Shown here: positions 54,849 through 64,000 of the stretch, one piece after another
How the letters are laid out: every line of letters starts with the position of its first letter
Position numbering within the stretch: position 1 is the first letter of the stretch
Source: Mesostigma viride
Lineage: Eukaryota > Streptophyta > Mesostigmatophyceae > Mesostigmatales > Mesostigmataceae
Assembly: GCA_009746045.1 (NCBI GenBank)
Contig: RPFO01000406.1
Coordinates: 1,394,030 to 1,458,029, forward strand
Direction of reading: 5' to 3'
DNA length: 64,000 nt
The notes under the pieces: model-generated
What the model was told of the DNA's origin: nothing
The model's database searches: none
The model's input: the letters and a program-made list of their open reading frames with translations, nothing else
Made by a program: the position numbers and the translations under genes

Positions 54849-55856
54849 GGTGCTCGGTGGTTTCCCTGTGACCTGTGAGTCAGTGCTTGCGACCACATCG
54901 CAAGTTTAACGCTCGAGGATTTGTTATTACCGCCGGGGGTCACTTTGTCTGTCGTTACAAACGGGCAGCTGTGGTGGTAGGCCTCGTTTGGCCATTGGCA
55001 GAAGCAGGCATGCTTCAGAGACGGCATCTGTGGGATGTTACAACCTTGGTGCGTGAGGGCATGCACTTCCTGCGACTATCTGCGATGTCTGGGGCTGAGG
55101 GAGGCATGTATGCATAATGAATGCTTGTATTGGCGGTCGTTCAATTACATCGTGACACTGCGAGTTTTGAACGTGTCACGGTGAATGCATCGGCACAGTG
55201 GTGGCGAGAGGGCAGCAAGATCTGCTTGGTTTTGCATGGAGCTACAGCCAGGATCGCTCGAACAGGTAAATTGCCTTGATGGTGTGATGGTGTGTTGAAT
55301 GCTGATGAGCCCGGTGGATGGGAACACGGTCACACCAGAGGATGGCCCAGGCAAAGGCAGGCAGCCCGGTGCAAGCAATTTGTGGGTTTTGTGGCGACCT
55401 GTCTTGGCAAGGGCTGTCGTGGCCCATGGAGCCAGGATGAAGGCAGTTCACTGCAGCAGAGGTCTTTGGTTAAGTACTGCTGGGAAACGCTTTAGATGGG
55501 AAGGACCGCAAGCTGATTGGCTTGCAGGTGGCATTGCCACAGAGCTGCCTAAGAATGTTAGACACAATTTGGTAAATCTGCGTATTAATCATTGCTATTA
55601 TGTGAAAACCGTTGGGAATACTAAACTCTCAGAGCGCAAGATGCATGCGACGCAGACTGCGTAGCATATGCATCTTGGTGACGCCTCTATGAAATGCCGA
55701 GCCCAGCCTCCATCTCCTGCGTCAGCGCGCCTATGCCTCCGCGCTGCCACAGGTCAGTGATCATCCATCGACCATGATCACTAGCCACAGCTATGTTCGG
55801 GCCGGCGCCCGAGCAATGCTAGCAATGCACGCATGTGCCTGCATGACGCGTGCATG
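54849..55856. other. Intergenic region after SF3B4
   Basis: This holds the 3' UTR of SF3B4 and non-coding sequence. The longest open frames (up to about 120 codons) have no codon or family support. I see no RNA gene or mobile element. Confidence 0.5.
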
Positions 55857-56110
55857 CTCTGGATGCAGAGGCTCCTAGATAGAACTAGCAGGATCGTCGC
55901 GCGCCAGGAGAACCTTTGTTCTTGAATACATCATGACACGGAAGCTGTGTTGCCACTAAGGGATCGAGATCATCGTCCGATCGTCGGCTAGTAAGACCCG
56001 GTTGCAGACATCCGGCATGGGAAACTCGTGCATGCCGATCACCAGGGCACGTATCAGCAGATCGGGCCTGACAGCTGATAGTTGTCTCAACATGTGGTCG
56101 ACGTCGTCAC
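55857..56110 (-). mobile_element. LINE fragment (copy B)
   Basis: Blocks shared with the longer LINE: GCTCTGGATGCAG, GGAGAACCTTTGTT (GGGGAACCTTTGTT in the other), GCTGTGTTGCCACT (GCTGTGCTGCCACT) and CCGGTTGCAGAC. They cover the region just 5' of the reverse transcriptase and lack the foldback insertion present in the other copy. Confidence 0.65.
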
Positions 56111-56429
56111 GTGAGCATAGATCTGCAATGAAATGGACATGGAATGGGATGCATGGGATGCATACATTAGCCAGCCATGACTGAATCGCACACTAGGTGC
56201 TACACATAATTTGCAAGTGGCTTCATTTCGGCCACCATCCTGCATATGAACCAGCCCACATACGTACGTTTGCGGATGAGACAAGGGCACGCCGGCGATA
56301 TTAATCAATCAATCAATTAAATTATTAATTAAAGGGCAGGCCGGCTTGAAAGCTTCCATCCACGGTCCGGTCAACCTTGGGCAGATTTTGGGCCTACGTG
56401 CTGCATGCTTGCATCAAATCAAATTAAAT

Positions 56430-58045
56430 TTTAATAGACACGGCACTGCGTCACGTGAGCATAAGTCCTCAGTGGGAGGGGAACATGGAATGGAATGGAT
56501 GATGCTAGCGATCTAGTTCCTAGTTACAGGGTTGTGGGCACCACGGCCCGAGTCGCTATGAATGTCATACGCGGTCACACGCGGAGCCCCCACAGACTTG
56601 GGGGTGGTCTCATTCATCACTACTTGCCATCTATCCTTGCGAACCGTCTGCCTCCATATTACAGACAAACCAGGAGGCTGCCCGGGTGTGAGCCCGTCTC
56701 GTCTAGGGTAGCACATGTCCATGCCGAGTCTATCACGGAAAGGCCACGAGTGGCGGCCCTGCCGTGCGCGGCCTGGGGCACGCCAGGTGAGGACATAATG
56801 TCCAGGCTGGGCGGGCTTGGTGCCAGCTAGTCTATCTGATGTGTCTACCTGATCTATGCGGCCGCCAGGTGCCCGGCTAGGCCCAGGCGCCTGTGCGGCC
56901 TAAGAATGGAGTGGGAAACATATAGGGCAAATCAGCGTACAAATCCTCATTACTAATGTGCAAACCCGCAAAGGGGATGTTAAGGGCCTTGCGCAGCATG
57001 TTCATTGCATTGGGTGACGTTGCCGTCGAGTCGGTGCTTCAGCTCCTCCGTCAGTGTCCAGGTCTCGGCGCCGTAGGTCAGGATCATCAGAAATTATGAC
57101 GACCTTGAAGAGGTCACGCTTGACGAGCCGGGGTAGGGCGGGGTTGCTCCACCAGTGGCGGTGGTCATGGAGTTTCACCCACGCCATGCCTATCCGCGTC
57201 GTCAGGTCGTCCTCGCAGTCGGGAAGCCAACTGCCGAGCAAGACCTCGGTGTCGTCGAAGAGGCGGAGTGGGGGCGGGCCGGCCCGGCCATGCCGAGAGC
57301 CAGGGCCTCCGTTTTGGGGCTGATGCCTAGACCAACACCTCGAGCGCCGGGAGGCAGTCCAGCTTAAGTTGGGCAGACTCCGGCTTCTCGATGAGCGTGA
57401 TGTCGTTGGCATAAATGAGGTCAGCTAGTAAATTCTGCCTGTTGGTCGATCGCCCCCCCTTCCCCGAGCTCGTTCGTGATCACTAGGCCAGGGGCACGGC
57501 CAGCAATGCTAGCAAAGCGGGCCGGCACGTGCCTGGCGCATGATAACATAATAATCCACTACAATAAGAAACAGCTAAAGGCGACAGGATCGACGCAAGC
57601 CTGCCAGACGCCGGTCTGCAGTGGACATGGCGCCGGGGTAGAGCCGTGTTGAGTGCGCACTGAAGTGGTCGACCCCTCATACAGCGTGCGGATGACGGTA
57701 ATCAGGGGAGTGGGGACGCGAGCGCGAGCAAGGACAGCCCATATAGAGCGTCCCACAGGACAGAATCAAAAGCCTTGATGAAGTTGACAAAGATCAGGAT
57801 GGCGGTAAACCCACCAGGTTGCAGGAGAGCGATTTCCTTGAAGAGGCGGTGCATGCGCGACGAAGATGGCCATGACGGTGTTGCGCCCAGGACGAAAGCT
57901 CATTAGATTGACGCCCCAAGGTGACGCGGTCGAGAGCAGAAAGAAGGCAGTTGAGGATCATGCGCATGAACAACTGAGTGCGGCGCTCTGGATGCAGACT
58001 CCTCGGTAGTTGGTGGCGTCGTCAGGGGAACCTTTGTTTTTGTAC
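56430..58045 (-). pseudogene. LINE reverse transcriptase, broken (copy A)
   Basis: Reading leftward from about 58045, the reverse transcriptase blocks appear in order but in changing frames: LYKNKGSPDDATNYRGVCIQ, FRPGRNTVMAIF, FVNFIKAFDSV, then VRT-type text before GVWQ (normally GVRQ), YANDI at the active site (normally YADD), GSWLPDCEDDLTTRIGMAWV, and LTYGAETWTLTEELK. Known family logic: the second Asp of YxDD binds the catalytic metal. Here the first Asp of the pair is Asn, and frameshifts and stops abound, so it is dead. The 3' UTR runs to about 56440 and ends in a degraded TTAA tail. Non-LTR retrotransposon, clade not assignable. Confidence 0.85.
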
Positions 58046-58060
58046 AGCATAATTATTACG

Positions 58061-58148
58061 GTAGTTAAGTAATATTATGCGATACGCATAATTACTTTTG
58101 CATACTTGCAACTATGCAAAAGTAATGTGTATCGCATTACTTAACTAC
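58061..58148. mobile_element. Foldback (hairpin) element inserted in the LINE
   Basis: This 88-bp near-perfect palindrome has ends GTAGTTAAGTAAT and ATTACTTAACTAC and an inner pair TTACTTTTGCATA / TATGCAAAAGTAA, with an 8-nt loop. The related LINE copy at about 55938 lacks it, giving an empty-site comparison. Confidence 0.7.
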
Positions 58149-58159
58149 GGTAGCTGTGC

Positions 58160-58790
58160 TGCCACTCAGGAATCCGCGGCGCGTCGGCAAGCAGGATCCG
58201 GTTGCAGACGTCAAGCAGGAACCCCGTGCCGTCAGTTTAGTTAGTGAGTGCCGTCAGTTTATCACTGGGGCGGGGAGCTGGTCAGGTCCAACGGCAGCGT
58301 AGAAGCGGAGTTACTTGGCGGCGGTGCCGATCAGCTTGAGCTGAGTCGGTGAACGGCGGTAGCTCGTTGGGGTCGATCCGGCGGGCCAGGGGTTCCGTCA
58401 GGGCCGGGTACGTGTGTAGTCCTGCTCAGCGGCGGGCGGCGTGGGCGGCGCAGGGACGCCCGCAGGCGACAGGCGTGCGGCCGCCAGTGGGTCAAGCGGC
58501 GGACTCAGGCGGCCGGGGGGGGGGGCGGCGAGCAGCCGGGACTGGGAGGAATACCACTGGCCAAGCTGCTTCTGTGGTCATGAGCCAGAGAGCGTCCGCA
58601 ACGCCGGCTGCGCGCCGCTGCTGGCTGCCCGTTGGGCGTGACGGCATGCGGATCCACGCGTATTTGGCGTGCTGGTCCTTGAGGTGGGTGAAGTATTCGC
58701 GGACACTGATGGAAGTCCTCCTGCTCCTTGGTCGCCTTCTGGAATCATGGCCGAGTGGTATTCCTCTTGCATAATTATAGTTTATGTGCA
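58160..58790 (-). pseudogene. Degenerate upstream ORF of the LINE
   Basis: Protein-like fragments on the minus strand (REYFTHLKDQHAKYAWIRMP, LTEPLARRIDPNELPPFTD) in different frames suggest the amino-terminal part of the LINE protein. Their order and strand agree with the reverse transcriptase. Frameshifts and a poly-G stretch at 58516-58526 interrupt it. Confidence 0.45.
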
Positions 58791-59423
58791 CGACATGCAC
58801 ATTTTGTACGTACTGTACACGGCACGGATGCGTGCATGCATAGATAAATCACATGCACACAGCATGAGACATGGCTTAAAGCTCGCATGACATGTACCAC
58901 TGATGACTCCAAGCCTGCATGCATGATTGTGGATGTACTACTATACTTGCTATATTTGGAGGTCTGCTGGGACCTGCTGCATATAGAACTAACTATTCTT
59001 ATTCATTTGAGAATGATAATTAAGTACGGAGGTGAGATCGCCGGGCATGCAACATAATGGCAATAAGGAAATCAAACCCCGAAAAGAATTAAGAACCCTA
59101 AAGAAAATAATGAGAATCTGACACGGGCATGTAAGGATCAAGCCTGGCAGCACTAGGTACAACTAACTACAACACAAACAAAACTACGACACGCAGCAAC
59201 ACATGTATCTGCCGGCCCACCAGGCCGGGGAAGTATACTAAACCGCCTGGGTCGCGACAAAGTCGGCACGGACACGGCGGAATAACACATCAGCTAGCCA
59301 CCGTGCGAGTGAGGGCGAGGGACAGGCGCTGCCGCCAATACGAGGATCATGTCCGGGCAGATTGAGCGGGGCAGTCTGACCCTCGAGGCCGAGGCGGTCT
59401 TCCCGCCGCTGGCAGCACTCGTG
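58791..59423. other. Intergenic, nothing recognised
   Basis: AT-rich with no ORF of interest, no repeat array and no RNA gene seen. Confidence 0.4.
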
Positions 59424-59470
59424 AAATTAATTAATTAATAAGCACGTGACTAGGCTGCGTCACGTGGGTG
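59424..59470 (-). mobile_element. LINE tail fragment
   Basis: On the minus strand the sequence ends CACGTGACGCAGCC then TAGTCACGTGCTTATTAATT, the same terminal signature as the LINE copies at 9-10 kb and 56 kb. Only the last 45 bp or so are recognisable. Confidence 0.6.
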
Positions 59471-59924
59471 CCAACTGAATACAGAGTAAAGGAACCTTCA
59501 ACCCTATCTGATACACAGCGAGAAGGAGGGAGGGCCGGCGCCCTAGCTTCTCTCACTGCCGCAAGTGGGCAGGCCACAGAGCGCGCTCTCTCCACAGCAT
59601 GGTCGGGTGCCGGGGCGCGACACTGCCGGGTGCAATACGTACAACCAGCTATGCAATACCATAGGTAGGTGGTGGCTGACGCAAAGCTTATGCTACAAAG
59701 GTGAGGTGGGCTCAAGACGTCGGCTAAGGCGCATTGAAGCTGATGGCCACAATTAAGGTGCCAGAGCTAATTGAAGGTACTACAACACTGGGCGCTAATA
59801 TCATTTCAAGTGATGTAATGTAGTGCCTAATTAGCTATCCCATAACCGATTGCCCCCATCTAGACTATTAGCTTGAGTGCTCTATCCCGGGGGAGCCTGG
59901 GGGGGCTTCCACAGTTTCTTGTTG

Positions 59925-60105
59925 ACAACAGGTCCCCGCCCCGCCAGTACACTTGGGGCTTCTCGGGGTTGGTCTTGCGGCGGATTTAGTTGGGCCACTG
60001 ATCGCGGCGTTGCTGCTGCTGGGCTGGCGTCAGGTCGTCGTCAAGCGACCAGTAGGTGTTCACCAGGTTCTTGCATTGCATTACCGAAACCCAAGCCGAG
60101 ACCCC
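59925..60105 (-). pseudogene. Coding-like remnant with in-frame stop
   Basis: The minus strand reads LVNTYWSLDDDLTPAQQQQR, a stop shortly after, then NPEKPQVYWRGGDLL. Composition is protein-like but no family is recognised. It is probably a transposon fragment. Confidence 0.35.
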
Positions 60106-61894
60106 CACTAGGTCCGGCTTTCATGTTGGAGTGTACCCCCGCGGCATCTAGCAATGCCGACTAGTTTCGAGTGCGCACCAGTCAAAGTAGTTACCCTTCG
60201 CACAAACTCCAGCCACACATTTTCGTAACCGCCCTTTTGGCACCGCAGGAACTATTCTGTCTGATTTGGCCAGATTTCATCCAAGGAACCGGGAAGGAAA
60301 AACGGTGGAATCAGGAAGGGAAAACGGTGGAATCATATGCAACCTGAACCTGCCTGACCTAGTACAACACTATCGTCCGTTCAAGTCCGGCTTCACGGCC
60401 CATGCGACGCCATGTCGACCCGCCCATGCATAGCAAGCTTTTGCGCTAGGGAGGCAAGTGTAGAAAAACAGCGTCCCGTTGTCTTTGAATTGCCAAGAAC
60501 CGTGCGAGCCTGCCCTTAGCCTCATCGCCTGATTGCCAGCCAGCAATCGGCAAGCCATGGCGGTCTGGGATACTTACGAGCAAGACGGCAAATCAACCCA
60601 TTTTCAAGTTCAAGATGCGGCCTCCGTAGAACAGAATCGAATGCTTGCTTTTTGCTGGAATTTTGGCGAGCAATTCAAACGAGCCAATGGGATGGTTTGG
60701 AATTTCGAATTAGGCTAGGGACTCGCGGCCTTGCAGGACGCATATTGCACGACGACACACTTTTGGTCGCTTCTTCCACTAAAAATCTGACTGCGGAGTT
60801 CATACATTAAGTGTTTGTGATATTCATTTTGATTTAAACGCATAGCCTGCAGCCTTTTCGTGTTCGATTCCGGAAGCCTGTTGAATTGTAGGTGCTGGTA
60901 GGGAGCGACAAGCACTTGCATTGACCATAAGCTGGCCAGCCCGGCGAAGCGTTTAATCCTGAGGATGTTATATGTACACGCTAGAGATGTCTACATGCGC
61001 GGGGTGAAACCCATGCATCGATAATTGCAGGTTGCAGTCCCGTCCCCTTCATACCCTCAAGCAATAACGTTGCCTGGGGCTCGTCGTCATCCGTTCGCAC
61101 AATTCGTGCGACACAGACCACGTCGCCGGCATCTGGTGTCCAGTGCATGTAATCTTCTTGCTCACGCGTGCTAAGCGGCAATCATCGGTAAGCCGACATT
61201 GTGCAGACGATCTTTTTTTGTTTTGCATATGCTTTTTGACGCTGCATTTCCAATTCGATCTCGACAATTGTCGTAGTGCGCCGGGGCCTACTTTGTGGAA
61301 CAACATTCACACTGTGAATCGGCATCTCCAATCCCTACTTCCCTCCAACCATGCCACGACAGCAACATGCCGCAGCTTGTGGCGAGGAGGTCTTCGCCAC
61401 AGGTTACATTTGCAAAGTTCAGAGATGGTACGTGCCACAGTAATGTACATTACTAGGCACTACAGCTTATAATTGTTTACTACTAGCAAAAATTTTCACT
61501 AGCTATGCCAGCATGCAGTTCTCACTGTCGTTAGCATGCCTGAGCTGCGTCAACTTAAATTTCCAATTTGTCCAGCAATGTAGCACCTGTGAGCCTTACG
61601 ATGTATATTCATTTTATAGATTAAGACAACAACGTTGGTTGATGCCATGCTTTATTAATTCACGTGGCGTCCAAGCAATCCCGTGCTACATGCACAGCCA
61701 AGTAGCATTGTCATCATTTCCCCCCATCATTCCAGATCCTTGAGACAGAATGTTGCAGCAGTACGATTATGCAATATAGTGTTGAGGAAAATGAAAAGAA
61801 GGTGTTTGCAAAACGCACCATAGCGCGCTCGCACCGGCCCGCCGCACCGTCGATCCCACGCTCCGTCCCTCACGGGTACGTCCAGCACACGTTT
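60106..61894. other. Intergenic with two weak coding-like stretches
   Basis: A plus-strand frame at 60557-60718 (FCWNFGEQFKRANGMVWNFE) and a minus-strand frame at 60981-61181 (YMHWTPDAGDVVCVARIVR) look more protein-like than their surroundings. Neither has a recognised domain or a full gene context. They may be exons of an unrecognised gene or element remnants. Confidence 0.3.
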
Positions 61895-62325
61895 GTGGGG
61901 GGGCTTCCATGCATGCGTGCATTTGGGGGGGGCTGGCATGCGTGCGTGGGTTTGTGGGGTGGCTGGCATGCATGCGTGGGTGTGGGGGTGGCTGGCATGC
62001 ATGCGTGGGTGTGGGGGGGCTGGCATGCATGCGTTGGGTTTGTGGGGGGGCTGCCATGCATGCGCGGGTGTGGGGGGTGGCTGGCATGCGTACCTGGGTG
62101 TGGGGGGTGGCTGGCATGCATGCGTGGGTTTATGGGGGCGCTGGCATGCATGCGTGGGTTTGTGGGGGGGCTGGCATGCATGCGTGGGTGTGGGGGGTGG
62201 CTGGCATGCGTACCTGGGTGTGGGGGGTGGCTGGCATGCACGTGCATGTGGGGGGTGGCTGGCATGCATGCGTGCATGTGGGGGCTGGCTGGCATGTATG
62301 CGTGGGTTTATGGGGGCGCTGCTGT
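61895..62325 (+). repeat. 28-35-bp minisatellite (GGCTGGCATGCATGCGTGGG type)
   Basis: About fourteen copies of a unit containing GGCTGGCATGCATGCGTGGG and a G-run alternate between TTTGTGGGG and TGTGGGGGG versions. Two units carry GCGTACCTGG. All frames are artefacts. Confidence 0.95.
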
Positions 62326-62339
62326 TACGTCGCGTAACA

Positions 62340-62742
62340 ATTCGTTGTAGTTACGGACGTAAATTAGGTCCTTTGCCTCGGTTGTCCCTAGGTTTACGTT
62401 TAGGCTCCTACCGGGACATTATTGTCCTCGTAACAGTACTGTGGTACATTGGGTGCCGTTGGGCGCCGCGCCGCGTACTTTACTAGTGGTCCTGATCCTG
62501 GGGTAGAATGTAGTGGACCAGCGTGCATCAGTAGATTTAGTGGACCAGCGTGCACCTGTAGGCGAGGGCCATGTCGGCCCGAGCGTGTTGGACCGTTGGT
62601 GACCATTTATGCGCGTTCTACCCCTTTGTGTGTGTACTCGGCGTGTGTTAAGTGAATTGACACATTTAGGCTTGGGTCACGGCAGTGTAGTTGTGTTTCC
62701 TTCCTCTATTCCTGGAGTAAACGGGTTTTGGTAAATGGTTGT
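62340..62742 (+). other. Leader of the 62-64 kb element
   Basis: Contains GCGCCGCGCCGCGTACTTTA and later TGTAGGCGAGGGCCATGTCG with GCCCGAG, the two blocks shared with 33.2 kb. A duplicated GTGGACCAGCGTGCA lies at 62514 and 62540. It precedes the first ORF. It could be an LTR or 5' UTR. Confidence 0.5.
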
Positions 62743-63102
62743 ATGGCGTATTATAGCAACACTTACGTTAATGCATTGAGATCAGCTCCGTCACGTTCGT
62801 CTTTCGCCAGAGGGTTAAGTAGAGGAGGCCTGACCAGTTTAGGTAGTATCAGGCCCATTAGAGGTAGAGGTGGAGGTAGATATCCGCGGCGTAACAATGG
62901 TTCCGGAGGAACTTCAGTAGGTAGTGAACGAGACGACTATCCCTTGCCACATACACCTTTTCAAGACCCCTTCCGCGTCCAGGAACAAGAAGTCGACACT
63001 TCCTTGATAGGTAATGGGCGGGTCGCCTTCAAGCTAGGAGCGTCGTGCTGCCCGTTTCGGGACACGCTTTACCTAGAAGCTAGACCTGCTCACAGCGGAT
63101 AA
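62743..63102 (+). CDS. Arg/Gly-rich small protein of a mobile or viral-like element
   Basis: 119 codons from an ATG. Residues about 17-65 are rich in Arg, Gly and Ser (RGLSRGGL, RPIRGRGGGRYPRRNNG), as in nucleic-acid-binding or packaging tails. The C-terminal half is neutral (QEQEVDTSLIGNGRVAFKLG). Codon use is AT-richer than in the host exons (TTA, AGT, GTA frequent). It is the first of at least three ORFs in the same direction. No family is recognised; a nucleocapsid-like role is inference. Confidence 0.45.
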   Translation: MAYYSNTYVNALRSAPSRSSFARGLSRGGLTSLGSIRPIRGRGGGRYPRRNNGSGGTSVGSERDDYPLPHTPFQDPFRVQEQEVDTSLIGNGRVAFKLGASCCPFRDTLYLEARPAHSG

Positions 63103-63429
63103 ATCCTTTCGTAGTTAGCCTGTCCTTCGCCTTGTTTTCCTGCTTACGGTTGTTTCCTGCCTTAGATCGGGGAGTATTACTGTTCGGAGACGATTAGCGT
63201 CGCCGTACCTACACCTTTTTCCTTGTGCTGCTGCTTTATTAGACGGCCGCACCCGCAGAGTTACGGGGCGCTGTGTTAGGACGAGCGCTGGGATATCCGG
63301 CCGCTGACTTAGGACGAGAGCTGGAAACTCCCGCCCTCCTTCTTCTTTCGGTGATCCAGATCGTCAAGCTAAGTCGCCTACCCCTACCTCGTCTAGCTTG
63401 ACATCACAAGACACGCCAGGTGAGTTATC

Positions 63430-63822
63430 ATGAGTCAACGTCGTGTTTTTACTGCGCCTTCCCATTCATCTAGTGATAATAGTTTAGCTAAGTATTACGT
63501 AGTTATTACCCCTCAATGGTCAGCCATTTTCCTCTCTTGGTCAGATGCTAGGAAGATAGTGCAAAACCGTACATATAATGTAATTAGGTATAAGAAATTT
63601 GTTACCTTCGAGGAAGCTCAACAATTCCTTATAGACCATAGCGTATCAGATCTAGGCCTACACGTACGTTCTACTCCTCATGGTCGCCCTCCTGTAGAAG
63701 CTCTAGATTTTGCTACCCCTCCTTCGTCTCCCCCTAAGAGGGCTGCATCCTCATCTAGCTTAGATACTCCTCTCACCTTGGAATTCGGTTCCCTATCCAT
63801 TACTGTTGTTAAAAAGGACTGA
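63430..63822 (+). CDS. Viroplasmin / RNase H1 N-terminal-type domain protein
   Basis: 130 codons. Residues about 20-70 carry the pattern of the viroplasmin/RNase HI N-terminal domain: a Y-x-V-x strand (YYVVITPQ), an I-F-x-S-W turn (IFLSWSDARKIV), YKKF-x-T-x-EEA (about 54-65) and a closing F-L. The tail is Ser/Pro-rich with PPKRA and ends KKD. The domain binds RNA/DNA hybrids in RNase H1 and also occurs in reverse-transcribing elements and in many single-domain eukaryotic genes. Its ATG overlaps the TGA (ATGA) of a preceding 38-codon Ser/Pro/Thr-rich open stretch that lacks its own ATG. No catalytic RNase H part is in this ORF. Confidence 0.62.
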   Translation: MSQRRVFTAPSHSSSDNSLAKYYVVITPQWSAIFLSWSDARKIVQNRTYNVIRYKKFVTFEEAQQFLIDHSVSDLGLHVRSTPHGRPPVEALDFATPPSSPPKRAASSSSLDTPLTLEFGSLSITVVKKD

Positions 63823-63954
63823 TTTAAATTGTTCCTTTCTTTTAAGCCATTAAAATCTTTTCCTTTTCTTTCCTTGCCTTATATTAGGCCTTGTCCTTTA
63901 TCCTTGTTGCTTTCAGTTAGATTTTTGATCATTTACTTAAACAAAAATGGATCC

Positions 63955-64000
63955 ATGGGTGGTAACCTGTCGCCTATACCTACCAATACTCCTACTATGA
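63955..64000 (+). CDS. Start of a third element ORF, cut by the window edge
   Basis: The ATG at 63955 opens a Pro/Thr-rich start (MGGNLSPIPTNTPTM) that runs off the end. An upstream ATG at 63946 in another frame closes after 17 codons. Too short to identify; its interest is its position as the next ORF of the element. Confidence 0.35.
   Translation, partial: MGGNLSPIPTNTPTM

Noticed and set aside
53648-54871. Alternative 407-codon frame over SF3B4 exon 9
   Set aside because: It is a different phase of the same Pro-rich exon; the chosen phase continues the conserved RGERHG...ERLLAA sequence across the splice.
62440-62600. Hammerhead or HDV-like ribozyme in the shared leader
   Set aside because: I could not find the invariant CUGANGA/GAAA core or an HDV double pseudoknot; only a hairpin and a conserved block are supported.

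Overview
The window looks like nuclear DNA of a photosynthetic eukaryote, most likely an alga of the green lineage. Its genes are split by many GT-AG introns, exons are GC-rich, and one gene encodes an ABC1-family kinase with an N-terminal extension that reads as a plastid transit peptide. No bacterial operon features are present. The species cannot be named from the sequence alone.

Four protein-coding genes are supported. At the left edge (114-384, minus) is the first exon of a pyrimidine 5'-nucleotidase of the HAD/UMPH-1 type, cut off by the window. Divergent from it is a complete seven-exon ABC1 atypical kinase (1219-8226, plus). A very large minus-strand gene (10775-40724) has about 16 exons that join in matching phase and encode roughly 1,900 residues. 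Its N-terminus has the layout of a ubiquitin-conjugating (E2, UBC) fold with an HPN motif and a Cys eight residues later. The rest I do not recognise. Head-to-head with it is a complete nine-exon SF3B4/SAP49 splicing factor gene (41663-54848, plus).

Only about 9.5 kb is coding. The introns are packed with different tandem repeats: a 454-bp pentamer, a 2-kb decamer, about 314 bp of GAT, a 1.36-kb 25-mer and a 5.9-kb heptamer. In many introns the repeat unit contains, or starts at, the 5' splice site, as if the intron grew by copying its own donor junction.

The 28.6-36.6 kb intron of the large gene also carries two frameshifted, inverted copies of a gag-like ORF, a short element with terminal inverted repeats, and a structured leader-like sequence. 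The right end (54.8-64 kb) is transposon-derived. It holds a broken LINE reverse transcriptase with 5'-truncated relatives ending in TTAA repeats, a foldback element inserted in that LINE, and at 62.3-64 kb an AT-richer element with consecutive short ORFs. One of those ORFs has a viroplasmin / RNase H1 N-terminal-type domain, and the element shares its leader with the copy near 33 kb.

The genes do not form a pathway. Plausible connections are only the two divergent pairs (nucleotidase/ABC1K and E2-like/SF3B4), which may share promoters.
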